The position numbers and the translations under genes were made by a program. From NCBI RefSeq assembly GCF_001659605.2, contig NC_035177.2, positions 2,666,611 to 2,730,610 of the forward strand: a DNA stretch of 64,000 nucleotides. Reading direction: 5' to 3'. Below the pieces are notes generated by a model. The model had not been told where the DNA came from. It saw nothing but the letters and a program-made list of their open reading frames with translations, and made no database searches. Position 1 is the stretch's first letter. Each line of letters opens with the position of its first letter. This document shows, piece by piece, positions 49,183-63,300 of this stretch. Source of the stretch: Manihot esculenta (lineage: Eukaryota > Streptophyta > Magnoliopsida > Malpighiales > Euphorbiaceae).

Positions 49183-52100
49183 CTTATCTCCCCTCTGTTT
49201 CTATTATTCTCTCTTTCTATTTCCTATTCTCACAATATTCCGAGTTAGGTTTCTACCTAACATTGGTATCAAAGCCTGGTTCGAAGTGGGCATCGATTAC
49301 AAACTGGTTTTTGAATATCGCAAGAATGGCGCGATCAGTAGTGGTGGGGCTGGATGCCGTCAAATTGGCGGAATTGGAAGATCAAGTCAGAATTCTGCAG
49401 GACGATTCTCGCGAAACACGGAAGGATGTAGAAAAAGCAAGAGTGGACCTCAAAGAATTGCAGGAGGAAGTTGGTAGAGTAAACAAGAATATTGCAGAAT
49501 CAAAGCAATCCATCGTGGAAGAATTGACTGCTGTTATGGCAAAAATGTGGGCTACCCAGGGCAACGAAAGTGGTTCTGTTGAGAAAGAATTGATGAAAAG
49601 TGGAGAAAATAACAATCTTGGAAGTAAAGATTCCACAGGGATCTTGGGGAAGGGAATATTACCGGTTCCAAAAGAATCGGGGGGTTGGTCGGAATGGAGG
49701 TGCCAGCAGCTCCACTTCTATGGAGAATTCGAAACTCGAAAAGATGCTGCCAAAGATTGAGTTGATTACTTTTGAAGGAGGCGACCCAAGGGGCTGGCTT
49801 AGGAAATGCAGTAAATACTTTGAAGTTTATGAGGTGCCAAATAAAAAAAAGGTAAGCATAGCAAGCCTTTATTTGATGGGTAAGGCCGATTCTTGGTACC
49901 ATAACTGGGTTAGAGGAAGAAGTAATCAGTCTTGGGAAGAATTTGAGGCTGATCTATGTAGAAGGTTTGGGGAGAAAGGATTAGAAGATGTTGTGGAAGA
50001 ATTTATGAAAATGAGGCAAGAAGGGTCCGTGGAGGATTACCAAGATAAGTTTGAGGATATAAGGGTGAGGATGGAAAGATTTGTACCTACCTTGGAGGAA
50101 AATTACTTCTTGTCAGGATTCATTGGAGGCCTCAGGGATGAAATCAGGCCTATGGTAAGAATGTTGAGACCTACCAATCTTGCTCATGCATTTGAGATTG
50201 CAAGGTTACAAGAGCAGCTGCTGCACAGCAATGGGAAACCTACCTTAGCCTCGAAACCCACATTCACCTTCTATAAAAATACTACCAATTCCAATACTAT
50301 TAACCCCCACTCGATGACTTATAAAATTGCTCAGCTACACCATAATTTTCCCTATACCACCAAACCCCCAAATGAGAGCACAATCTCCAAAAGTGCCTCA
50401 AATGTCCCTACTCAACCTTACTCCACGACCAGTACTAACTCCGTAAATCAAACCTCCACCAAACCAGACAATACAAATCTTGTAAACACTACCAAGCCAT
50501 CAAGACCTTGCTATAGATGTGGGAATAAATTTTTCCCAGGGCACCAATGCAAGCCTAAAGCAGTCATGGCATTGCAAATAGAAGAGCAAGGTAAGGAAAG
50601 TGGTGATGAGTATCTAGAGGAAGGGGTAATAGAAGAAGCATTAGAAATGGGGCAGACAGAAGCTGAAATGACATTGTCTGTCCATGCCATTGAAGGTAGC
50701 CAAGGAGAAGACACCATTAAAGTCCTCGGAAGGTATAAGGATAGACAATTAGTGATTTTAGTGGATAGTGGAAGCACTAATACTTTCTTGGATAAAAGGG
50801 TTGCCCAAGAATTAAAGATTCCTCTAGTACAAATTCCTCCTACTGTGGTTAGAGTTGCTGATGGGAGACAAATAATGAGTTCCACTATGTGTCCTGAATT
50901 TCAATGGCTGGCACAACAACACTTATTCTCTTTCCCTATGAGAATATTGGATTTGGGGGGTTTTGACATGATATTGGGGGTAGATTGGATGAAGAGTGTC
51001 AATCCAGTATTATTTGATTTTGAAGGGCTACAAATATCATTTCAAAAAGGAGGGAGAAGAGTTACTTTAAAAGGGGTTAAGGAGGATTCTAATGCTGGTG
51101 AAGTTCAAGAATGCAGCAGTCTTAATAAGCTTTTTCACAAGCAAGGGCTGGATTTTCAATCTCCAATTTTTTGGGTGAAGTCACAACAATCAGACCATGC
51201 AAATTACCCTACAGTATGCTCTACCTCCAAAGGTAACCTTCATCCACTCTTACAACAGTTGCTGCACAAATATAGTATTGTGTTTGAAGAACCTCAGTCC
51301 CTACCACCTTGGAGATCACACAATCATTCAATACCATTGCTGCCCAATACAAAGCCTATCAATGTTAGGCCTTATAGATACCCCCATTACCAGAAGACAG
51401 AAATAGAAAAACTGGTGAAGGACATGCTAGCCTCTAAAGTAATCCAACCAAGTTCCAGCCCTTACTCTTCCCCAGTGCTGTTAGTCAAAAAGAAGGATGG
51501 CACTTGGAGATTTTGCATTGATTATAGAAGGCTAAATGACAGCACTGTTAAAAATAAATTTCCAATCCCTATGATTGACGACTTACTAGATGAATTACAT
51601 GGCGCTAAGGTGTTTTCTAAAATTGATTTAAGGGCTGGATATCATCAAATAAGAATGAGGAAGGAGGACATTCCTAAGACTGCTTTCAAAACTCACCATG
51701 GGCATTATGAATTCACAGTAATGCCCTTCGGGCTTACAAATGCACCGGCTACCTTTCAAGGCCTGATGAATCACATATTTCAAGGATTTCTGAGGAAGTT
51801 TGTATTAGTCTTTTTTGACAATATACTGATTTATAGCCCTGATATGGAATCCCATGTGCAACATTTGGAGGCTGTGTTCCAAGTTCTACAGAAACAGCAG
51901 TTGTTTGCAAAGATGTCTAAATGCTCGTTCGGGCAGAATAAAGTGGAATATTTGGGGCACATTATTTCAGGGGAAGGAGTAGCTACTGATCCGGCAAAGA
52001 TTGAAGCCATGATCTCTTGGCCTCCACCAAAGTCTGTGAAAGAACTTAGAAGCTTCTTGGGGATTACGGGGTACTACAGAAAATTCATAAAGGGTTATGG

Positions 52101-54296
52101 TGTTATATGCAAACCCTTGACTGATTTACTAAGGAGAGACGCGTTCAAATGGTCCACCTTAGCCCAGGAAGCATTTGAAAACCTGAGAACAGCTATGGCT
52201 TCAGCCCCAGTGCTATCACTTCCAGATTTCACACAACCCTTTGTTATAGAGACAGATGCAAGCAACAATGGCATGGGAGCTGTCCTCCAACAAAATGGCC
52301 ACCCACTTGCATACATTTCCAAGGCTTTTGGCCCTAGAACGCAAGCTCTCTCTGTGTATGAAAGAGAACTATTGGCCATTACATATGCTATCTCTAAATG
52401 GAGGCACTATTTGGAGCAAAGACACTTTTTCATCAAGACCGATCATGAAAGTATTAAACATCTCCTTGAGCAAAGACTCCACACTAGTTTACAGCAAAAA
52501 GGTATCTCTAAGTTGTTGGGGTTAGATTATAAGATACTCTACAAGAAGGGGGTTGAGAACAAAGCTGCAGATGCCCTATCAAGAAGAGGACATAACCCTG
52601 AGGATGGAATATATGCCATGCATTCGGTGATAGTGCCAACGTGGAAATCACAGCTGCTCCTTAGTTATGACAAAGATGCTAAGGCTACAGAGTTAATAAC
52701 ACAGCTCTCCCTAGATCCTAAAGCTCATGATAAGTACCAATTGAAGCAAGGGTTGTTGTACCATGTAGGGAAGCTGTATGTGGGAAGTACAGGCAATCTG
52801 AGGCAGATGCTGGTGGATCAATACCATAATAGTGTTTTTGGGGGACATTCAGGCATCAATAACACTTATGTAAGGCTTCAAAGGCACTTCTTTTGGCCTG
52901 GCATGCACTCAACAGTATTAAAATGGGTGCAGCAGTGTACAACTTGTGCTCAATGTAAAGGAGAAACAATAGCCAGCCCTGGACTTTTACAGCCCTTACC
53001 AATTCCCAATCAAAGTTGGCAGCATCTCACAATGGATTTCATTGAAAAACTTCCTAGATCTAGTGGCAATGATACGTTAATGGTAGTAGTCTGCAGATAT
53101 ACCAAGTATGCCCACTTCCTTGCTCTGTCTCACCCATTCACGGCTGCCACAGTAGCCCAGGTTTTTCTGGATAACATTTACAAATTGCATGGAGCTCCAT
53201 TGTCCATAGTTTCTGATAGAGATAAAGTTTTTACAAGCCTCTTTTGGAAGGAATTTTTCAAGGGCTTAGGCACCTCATTAACTTACAGCACTGCCTATCA
53301 CCCTCAAACAGATGGACAAACAGAAAGACTAAACCAGTGCTTAGAAGCATATTTGAGGTGCATGTGTCATCAACAACCTAAGCGTTGGAGTAAGTGGGTA
53401 CCTATGGCAGAATGGTGGTATAATTCTTCCTATCATAGCGCCATCAGAATGACACCATTTGAGGCTTTATATGGATATTATCCTCCTGCTCTACCAGCTG
53501 TCCTACCAGCAGAATCTCCAGTTCAAGCAGTAGCTGAGTTCTTCACTCAAAGGCAACACATACATGATCTGCTTAAGTCCAACTTGGAGCAGGCCAGGAA
53601 TAGGATGAAACAACAAGCTGATAAGAGAAGAAGTGAGAGGGAATTCCAAGCAGGAGATTGGGTATACCTCAAATTGCAACCGTATAGACAAACCTCCTTG
53701 GCACTAAGAAAGAATTTAAAGTTGGCTGCCAAGTACTATGGGCCTTACCAGGTGTTGAAAAGAGTGGGAAAAGTAGCATACCAGCTTCAATTACCAGAAA
53801 ACCCTTCCATACACCCTGTATTCCATGTATCGTTACTCAAGAAAAAATTGGGAGATACCGTAGTACCTCAAACTCAATTACCTACAATGGTGGAGGAAGA
53901 AGTACTGGTGGCTCCCGCTGCTGTACTCAAGACCAGGACCCTTGAAAGAGATGGTCAATCTGTTCATCAGGACCTAATTCAATGGACCAATCTCACTGCC
54001 GAGGAAGCCACGTGGGAGGACAGGGCCTTCATCCAAGCTCAATTCCCTGAGTTTCAGCATCCTTGGGGACAAGCATGCCTTAATGGAGGGGGTATTGTTA
54101 CGTATCAAAGGAAAAGGTATAAGAATAGGGCTGGGTTAGCAGTGTAATTGGAGGGAAAAGTTGTTAGAGATAGTTATAACTGCTGAAGTAGTTAGAGCAG
54201 TTATTTTGGGAGAGAAATCTTGTATAAAAAGGGCTGAAACTATGTACAGAAACAATATAGAATTCTTGAAGAGTCATTAATAATTCTCTCCTTCTT

Positions 54297-54342
<46 letters not shown>

Positions 54343-57300
54343 CCCTTATCTCCCCTCTGTTTCTATTATTCTCTCTTTCTATTTCCTATTCTCACAATAT
54401 TCCGAGTTAGGCTTCTACCTAACAGAGCAATTCTCCCCTCTTGAGCTAGGCCTGGCCCAAATTAACAGTTGGCACGCAGACATTATAATCTGTAGGACAT
54501 TGATAAAGTTACTAGTTCAAAGAAGTGGTTTCATATTGTGGAGTATTGAATAATAAAGTTAAATCAAAGTTGAATACCAAGGGCCATGAAGAATGCCATC
54601 CAAGAAATTATTACAGAGTAATCCAAACAGTTATGGATCTCATGAAATTTATATTCTTGGTTTAAGAGAAAAATTAACCATAAAAGCTTCCATCCTGAAG
54701 ATTTGTGTCCCATTATCATTCTAGATGCTTTTTCTTACCTATTTCATCATTAACTATTACCAATTATGAAATTTTCTTAAGTATTCTTGTTGATAAAGAA
54801 AGCAAGAGTGAATTTGGGAAGCATTTTTAGTTTAGTTTGGCACAAATTCCAAAGAAATTATACAGATATAAAGTTCACAGATTCAAGGTTATAAACCAGG
54901 CATCACTTTTTTTTTCTTAGATATCTTGTTATGTGGTTTTATCCTTCGATAATTATCCGCTCAATTAAATCTTAATTCTGATTTGGTTGGATCAACTATG
55001 TGCGCTTTTTCCTCTCTTTGACTTGCTTGGCCTAGGACTCAAAAGCACAAATGTAGGTGGGCTAGGGGGATTTTGGTGTGTCAACAATATGTCAATATGG
55101 ACAAGAGTACCAAAGAAAGGGGCAACATGCTGATAGGTAAAATAAAAATTTAGCCTATCAATGTGCTTAAGAAACACGTTCTGTGAAAACTTGAAAAGAA
55201 AAGAGCTGTTCAGTATTCCAACTTTAACTTTGATTGTCACATTTCCATGCAGCAAATTCTTGATGAGTTTCCCTCCAACTTGCCCAAATTCAGGTTCCAC
55301 GCCTTGATGGTAGGCAATGGAAGCCTTGCCTCCACAACTCTCAACTGTATAATTAATTCGTCCCCATCCTAGCAATTATAAAACCATCCTTGCCATAGCA
55401 AGTAGCAACTCTCAGTCGTATCATTAACTCGTCCCCATCCTAGCAATTATAGAACCATCCTTGAATTACCCTATTGACTAAACTTTAATATTATCTGTCT
55501 TTTTTAGTGTCATATTATGATGATTTATTAACAAGGACATTTTTTGGGGCCACTTCTGCAGCCAATTGTGTTGGAAAGTATAAAAAAACTTGGGAATTTT
55601 TCAATGGTATCATGCTAGAGATTTTTTTTGTTGGATTTACTTGTTTTAATGTTGACTTCTAGTCTCTTGCATTTGTTATCTTATGTTGAGCTTATGTTGT
55701 TGACCAGATCTTTTCCGGATTAGAATCGCCATGTATAACACACCTAGTAAAAAGAAACTTTTTTTTTTCCTTTTCCTCTTTTAATTTTGAAATTTCTTAT
55801 GCTTTTTAATCTTGGAAGTATGAGAATCATCTCTAATTTGACTGAAAGTTCTTGGTTGTGTTTCCTTGTGCAGGTTGACTTGCGTAGAGCATATAATTGT
55901 GAAATAATGCTCACAAAAATAAAAATACCTTTGCCCGACATGATTGTAAGTCCATGTTTATCTTGAGTGATATGACTTATTGTAGATTTGTTCATTCTTA
56001 AAATCCTGGGTTTGAGACTTAGAAATTTACCTGCATTTGATCCAGGAATACTCTGCTTAGAGATGCAGTGAGGAGTCACTTATGTTAAAATCAGATGCAG
56101 CTTGTCTTTGGTTGTGCTCAGAGTGTTGTCAATGGCCACATTTTCCTCTGTTTTGCTCTCTTTAATCATCCTTTGAATTGATCCCTTTAATAGACCAATG
56201 TATACCATGAGTTCATTTCTCGTACTTGTTCATGAACTTCAACTCTTAGCCATCCTCAACCTCAGTTAAAGTTGTTGCTAAGAAATTCCTTTAACTTGCT
56301 CCTGTTATTCCAGCTCACTGAGGGGTCAACTTTTGCTCTTAAGCATATTCCAATCCCATGTTTGTCTAAAATGCTTTAACCTAAATTTTCTATTCACAAC
56401 CTGAAGTCCCCATTTTTATACCCTAGTTTGCCATGTGCTGGCATACTTCAAATATGTTTTATAGCACAGTTAAGGAGAGTGCTTTTGAAAAATAAATTAG
56501 TATTTTCATTCAATTAAAGGTTAATTTGGTATAATTAAAAATTAACAAGGCATTGCTCTGTCCCTGACAATTGTCACCTTTGTTATATTACCACCTCACT
56601 GTTGTATTTATTTATTTATTTGTATTAATCACACAGTTTATTGAAATTCTAATTTTCTTTCATTGTTTACAGTAGTCCAAAGTTAACTCATGATGTGTTT
56701 GTACCTGACATGATGGCTGATATCAATTCTTATTTTCCTTGTTAATATTTTGTCAAAATAATCCATCACCTAAGTTATTGCATGTTGAATATGTTGCTAT
56801 CTATTGGACTGTGCTTTCTGTAGAACTGAGAGAGAAAACATGCATGAGGAAAAGAAATACACTGTTATGTGCTTTTAGATGCAAAGTAAAGCATACTTTA
56901 TTTTTTATGCTTAAATTTTATGCTCTTGTGCGTGTTTTGTTTGGAATGATTATGGCGTTTTAAAGTTCACCATTAGATTTAAAATTTTTAAATATTGACA
57001 CAGAACTATTTCAAAGAGCTGAATGGCAAAAATGGATCTGTTTAGCTGAGTCTACCATTTTGGGATTGAGGCTTAGTTGTTATTGTTCTAAGTTAAATCA
57101 TTTTCTTTAATTTGAATTATTTTAAAGTTGATTTTAAAATTATTTTATACATTTATTTTCAGAATGCAATTCTAGCTTTGGATTCTTCATCTTTAGACAT
57201 TGATCAGGTCGAGAATCTCATCAAATTCTGTCCCGCTAAGGAAGAAATGGAGACATTGAAGGTAATGTGTCTTGTTTGCTTGTGATAAGAATATGGGGGC

Positions 57301-60300
57301 TGCAGTCTTTAGATTATGTTCACAATGTAGGGCATTATACAATGTCTTGCTGGTTAGTGTTTTTGTTAAGTATCTTTCCTGAAATTGATTTTTGAAGTGT
57401 TATTGAACCCAGTTGCTTTCTTAGAACAAATTATACAATTGCCTCCTTTGTTTTTAAAAAAATTTTGGTTGGTAAGAAATGCAAATAGACTAATTTCTGT
57501 GCTGGGGGCTTCTGTGTGAGATAACTAACTGGGATATAAGGTGCTAAAGTATCCAAAAAGTTGTGAATTCATGATTATATTGTATACCACTGAATATTTC
57601 TCAATAATGTGATTCTGTTAGTTAACAAAGCTTTGATAGATTGAATAAGTAAGAAAGTATGCTATTATTGAAGAAATATGGATAAGGTATAATTTTTTCT
57701 AGTTGTGTTGTATACCAATCGGTTTGGGATAGAGGAAATGTGTCCTTATAGGGTGTTAGCACTCCTCTCCCTTGGGCTAACTTTTGGGCGAGTTAGCCCT
57801 GACCCAAATTTAACATGGTAGATGTTGGGCCTCCAGTAAATATGCCTGGATGTATTGAATTCCACATCTGTTGCCCATATAATGGTTATAGGCACTCCTC
57901 CTTTTAACTACCTTTTGGGGTGAGTTAGGCTTAGCTCAAATTTAACACTAATCATATTTGTCGTTTATTGTTGTTTCTAACTGATTTTTGTAACTGCTTA
58001 CAGAATTATGCTGGTGACAAGGAAATGCTGGGGAAGTGTGAACAGGTTAATTGTAATGCTAAAATCCTGAATTCGTGCAACTCATGTACTCTGCTTACTA
58101 ATGAGCCATTTATTCATTCAGTTTTTCTTGGAGCTGATGAAGGTTCCGCGAGTAGAAGCTAAGCTCCGTGTATTTGCCTTCAAAATCACATTTTCTAGTC
58201 AGGTCTATATTTATTTTCATGTATTTGATCCTTGAACTCATTTATTGTGGGATAACTACCACTTATCACCTTGTAATCTCAGGTGGATGATTTAAGACGT
58301 CACCTGAATACTATTAATTGTGCTGCTAGAGAGGTACCAAATAAATTAATGGATTTTAAATGTATAAAAGATATATTCTTTTCTGCATCTTGAATGCCAA
58401 CCATTTTTTCAGGTCAAAGAATCTGTTAAATTGCGTCAGATAATGCAAACAGTTCTGACTTTAGGAAATGCTTTAAATCAGGGCACTGCAAGAGGTACTA
58501 CTCCCCTACTTCAATTGATAGTTTATTTTCAGAATTTCTTATTCTTGTGCTTCGTGGCTTATCAATATCATGCCTTTTCATTTATATTTTACCTTCTTTT
58601 CCAGGATCTGCTGTCGGATTCAAATTGGACAGCCTTCTTAAGTTATCCGACACTCGTGCAAGAAATAACAAAATGACTTTAATGCACTACTTATGCAAGG
58701 TAGATGTGCTTAAGATTGAAAGTTTGAATCCTAAATTTGCATTTTAGGTGCATGGCATTGTGTTAGTGACTTGTGTCAGGTTTTGTTGCCTTTTGTAGCT
58801 AGAATGTACTGGCAGTTGAATCTGCCCCATTTCCTTCCAAAATTACAACTTTGCAAATTTTGGTGGTCGTCTTGTTCTGTTTGTTGCCTGTCAAGGTTGA
58901 GACTAGAATTTTGACTATACCCTTTTTGTAATCCATGATCCCTTTGAAACATGGATGGGATATAGGTTTAGGGGAGAGCTTTTGGTTGGGTTCTGAACTG
59001 AAATCATAATTATAAAACTGAATTCTTGAGAAAACAACAATCGAAATTGAACTGAATTATAAAAGAAACCAAATTAAACTGAACCAAAATTCTTTGGTTT
59101 GGTTCATTGGTTCTCAATCAATGCACCGTACACAAACTGCAACTCAAATTCCAAATGCTAAATGAATACTGAAGAAGAAAAAAGAATGGATAAATCCATC
59201 AAGATTACATAGGTTCAACTCACCATTTATGGATAAAAAAGTCAATAAAAATAAATCAGAAAAAAAAAGACCTAGCTACAAATAGAACCCAACAAATCAG
59301 CTCAAGAATCAAAACCCAAATACCCATTGCAATTGAACATCGAGCATGAAACAAACAGAACCTATTTCAATTTTTCATATGTGGCACGCCGTTCATTTGC
59401 AAGAGAAGTCTTCATCTGCTCCTGTGGATCTCTGGGTGAGGTAGGAGGATGAAGTCGAGTTTTAAGGTTGAGGTGAGGGGGTGAGGCGGAATTGCAGCGG
59501 AGGGACGTGAAATTTTCTGATGAGCAGCTCTTGACGATGGCAAAACCAGATGAATAAACCTTGAGAATAACTTTTCATTGGGGTGGAACAAAAGCCTTGA
59601 GCATGGATTGTTTCTCAGTTTTGAGAAACAGAGACAGAGAGGTCAAGTGGACAAATTCAAAGAACAAGAGACTAAGGCAACGAGGCTTGAGAACGAATAT
59701 GGGAAGGATTCCAAATATGGAAGAAATAGAAATGCTAGAAATTTGGTGGTGGTTCTTAAAACATGAGGCAGAATGGAATAGGTGCTAAAAGGATTCGATC
59801 AGTTTGGTTTTTTTCCCATTAACTTCGGTTAATAAACCAAACTGCAAACTGAAAATTTGAAAGATTACTAACCAAACCAACCAAATATACCAAATGACCG
59901 AACTGAGAAGTCAAACTGATTCGTATTAGTTTTGTTTTTCTGTTATAACTAAAAATCTATATCCTATATAGATTTTTCATTCCAATCTACACTCGTCTCT
60001 GTATTGTTGATTTCTTATGTTTTGTTGTTTTACCCATAATAGGGCCATTGAACATTCCTAATTTATGGAATGGTCTGAACATTATCACAAAGCTTTCTAC
60101 CTTGTCACTTGCTTTGTTATCCTTTACTGAATTGTAACTTTGAATTTGCCATATCTATCTGCTCTCTCAGCCTCTCAAAACGTTTACTTAATCCTTTGAC
60201 ATTTTCTCTTTGCATTATTTAAACAATGAGTGTGGGCTCCTACTCCATTCTTTTTTTGCATTAACTATGAATGGAGTAGGATACTAGGACAATTTAGAGA

Positions 60301-63300
60301 AAAAAAAAGACTTTAGGGATTAGGGTTAGTATTTGTAGAACTCAAGAATCACGGCTTTAAAAATAATATGGGATGTCTAATTTTCTTCAGAAAAAAGAAT
60401 TTAATAAACAAAATAAACTAGCCTCGCACTAGCAAGATCTAGGACTCACTCCTATATAGAAAGTATCACATTTTCTAGTTTAACAATGTATCACACAACT
60501 TAACACGGTCCTGGTCTGTTCATGAACTGGAACCATTTGACCGGTTCTGGTCTCAAGTTTGGTCCGGTTCATGGTTTAAACCGGATCATGGCCAAGTCTG
60601 TGTGCAGTCTTAAGTTTGTTTTTACTTTATGCATTTTGCCTGTTGGATTTTTGTTGTTAAGCTACATTTTAGAGGAATTGTTGTATGCATTTTGTGCAGT
60701 GCGATGGTCTTTTCATATGAGAGCACACTGCCCCAGGTGCATGCAATAATTTGCCTGCATTTTGGGCTTTTCATAAATCATTTTGTACTTTATTAGCGAT
60801 TCTTTATTGCATTTGATGTGGCCTACATTTGTAATTCAGTGTAATGTTTCTTTGCTGGTATCATGAGATTTTGCTATAATATTTTGATTACACTGTCTTT
60901 GTGTAGCTCCTCTCTGAAAAATTGCCAGAGTTGCTAGATTTTGATAAGGACCTTGTACATATAGAAGCGGCCTCAAAGGTATGCTTAACAAGCTTCTAGT
61001 ATTGGCTTCCTCCTGATGGGGATAGTCAGTCTGAGATTTACTATTTATTCCTTGTTTCTTTCTGCTTCAAACTACTAGATTCAATTGAAAAACTTGGCTG
61101 AAGAAATGCAAGCTGTAAGTAAAGGTCTTGAAAAGGTTGAGCAAGAGCTTGCAGCTTCATCAAATGATGGTGCTATCTCCGCAGGCTTTCAAAGGGTGAG
61201 GGAATGATGAGATTATTTGTTGCATTGTTAAATTAGCTCTTTTACTTGTATCATTATTCATATATCATTCTTCTATACAGTTTCAAGATGTTGACTATGA
61301 GTTTTAACTTTTGGATTCAATTCAGTTTGGTTTGTGAACCATTGTTGGAAAGGATATAGCAACAAACTTGTGGGATCCCTAATACAAAATTGACAAGGGA
61401 CAGTGGGTGGAGTAAAAGTTCCAAAAATGATATAGTATCTAAAAAGAATGGCCTTTAAACTAGGGTTTCGAGGATATAAGTTCTAGAAGAGATACGGAAG
61501 GGGTAAATTGCATCATCATATCAGGCATGTGGTGGGAAACCAAAAGGAGATGAAGTCAGTCAGACCTAGAAATGCATTATAGTTGCACCTATGCAATATA
61601 CACTTGTATGTTGAATGGTGAACTATTTTTGAGGATATGATATTTGGTACTTGTGTTTGATGCTAATAAAGGTTTGAAGGAATGGTGAAAACTGAATATG
61701 TATGTATAGATTTGCCACCGATTTCTAATTATGAGTTATTTATGCTCATTTAATGTTTGCTTTGGTTTCCCAATATTTTCATTTATGTTCCGACTTAATT
61801 GCATTTTTTTCTAGACTAAGCATGCAATACCTGAAAACTTAAAATGCACAGAGACAAATTTGAATGGATCCATACTATACATTGTTTAAAATGGCGTTGT
61901 GATAATTGGCTTACATTGAGCAAATGATTAGGCATGCCTTTTGTTTATTTATTTTTTAAAAATGTCAAATTATTAAGCTCAGTCTTTCAACTTGAGTTTT
62001 GGTCCATTTGAAATATAAACTTCCTTTTGCAGGTATTGAAGAACTTTCTTGATACTGCTGAAGCTGAAGTGCGGTCACTTATCTCCTTATATTCAGAAGT
62101 GGTCAGTTCTCTCTTCGCCTTTCAGTTTGTTTTTTTATATTTTTTGTGATATTTTTTTATAGCTATCCTATGCTGAACCTTGCTGATTTTGGTCCTAAAA
62201 ATTCTTGATCCCCTACCTTCCAGGGAAGAAATGCAGATTCGTTGTCCCAGTACTTTGGAGAGGATCCAGCTCGCTGTCCCTTCGAGCAAGGTCCAATAAC
62301 AAATGCTCTTTTCCTTTACACAGCTAGAATAATCTGATGTTGGTTTTTGACATTTATTCAATAAAACATGTTTATAGACTGATGTTAAGTTCTGATTAAT
62401 ATGATTATTACTGGCTTTTCCATAAGATCTATGCAAAACAAGGTCCTTAACATATAATAAAAGAATTTGTGGTCGTCATTTTTTGTGGGTTTCAGAATTG
62501 CATTAGCTTTGATTTTACAACTTCTAAATCAAAAGCTATGATTATGCGAATTCTGCTCTTCTTGATGTGAGCATTAGAATGATTTTGGAGCTAGATTGAA
62601 GTGAGGAACTGTAGGTCATTGGGGTAATTGCAATTCTTCTTGTTGGACTGCTCTCTAATATGCAAAGTTGTATTTCAATGTCTCAAAGAAAAAATTGAAG
62701 TTTAATTTATGTACACTGAAATTATTGGTACCTAATTTTGGCCAAATTTTGCTGGTTTGCTAACATCTGTATGTGCGGTGATGTATTTCTGAGTCTTCAT
62801 GAGTTGGCAAATTTTTATTTTACTCGCTCTAATTTTTTTTTCTCTCTCTTCTCTTCTCTATGTTCGATTTGCTAGCATTTATAAGATTATTTGGGGATTA
62901 ACTGATATTGGACATAACTTGATGGGTCGGCTAGCTTAAATAAAATTGAGGAGAGTAGAAGAGAGTGGAGGGAGAGAGATTATTAAATTTGAATTCTCTG
63001 TGAGACTTAGAAAGTGGACATACTAACCTGATTGCTGAGCATTTTGGTGAGCATTTCACCAGAATTATATCCTAATAACATTATCATTACAAAAAATTAA
63101 TTCTAATTATTTACCTGATGAAATTCAAGCCTAAAGTTTTCTTTGAACATACTGTGATAGAAGTATTTGAATTCATTTCTGATCTCTTGTTACTGTTGCA
63201 CATTGCAGTGACGCAAACGTTGGTCCTTTTTGTGAAGATGTTCAATAAGGCACGAGAGGAGAATGAAAGGCAGGCTGAGGCTGAAAAGAAGAAATTGGAG

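Larger units (their letters stand above)
48930..54424 (+). mobile_element. Reina-like Ty3/gypsy chromovirus in formin intron 5, TSD GAGCA
   Basis: A complete 5,495-bp element with LTRs 48930-49262 (333 bp) and 54096-54424 (329 bp) and a perfect GAGCA duplication (48925-48929 and 54425-54429). The LTRs differ by two T/C substitutions and a 4-base change in a CT tract, so insertion is recent. Short LTRs, about 5.5 kb total length and a chromodomain-like C-terminus suit the Reina lineage. It lies in the sense orientation of the formin gene, so its LTR polyadenylation signal could truncate formin transcripts. Confidence 0.95.
48564..54467 (+). mobile_element. TRIM-like miniature retrotransposon array, interrupted by the Reina-like element
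   Basis: A non-coding terminal-repeat element in multimeric form. LTR1 48564-48672 begins TGTTGAATCTCACATCGG. A primer-binding-like TGGTTTCAGAGC follows at 48673-48684, then a short internal part. A 5'-truncated LTR2 (about 48,743-48,792) has a second TGGTTTCAGAGC (48793-48804) and a second internal part. LTR3 (48870-48929) is split by the 5.5 kb insertion and finishes at 54,430-54,467. Flanks GTTGC (48559-48563) and GTTGG (54468-54472) match at four of five bases, a plausible aged duplication. Sizes and layout fit TRIMs; the transposition source is unknown. Confidence 0.7.

Noticed and set aside
59561..59788. 75-codon frame in formin intron 12 as a nested gene
   Set aside because: Overlapping frames of similar length exist in the same stretch, there is no recognisable domain, and the region looks like a decayed insertion.
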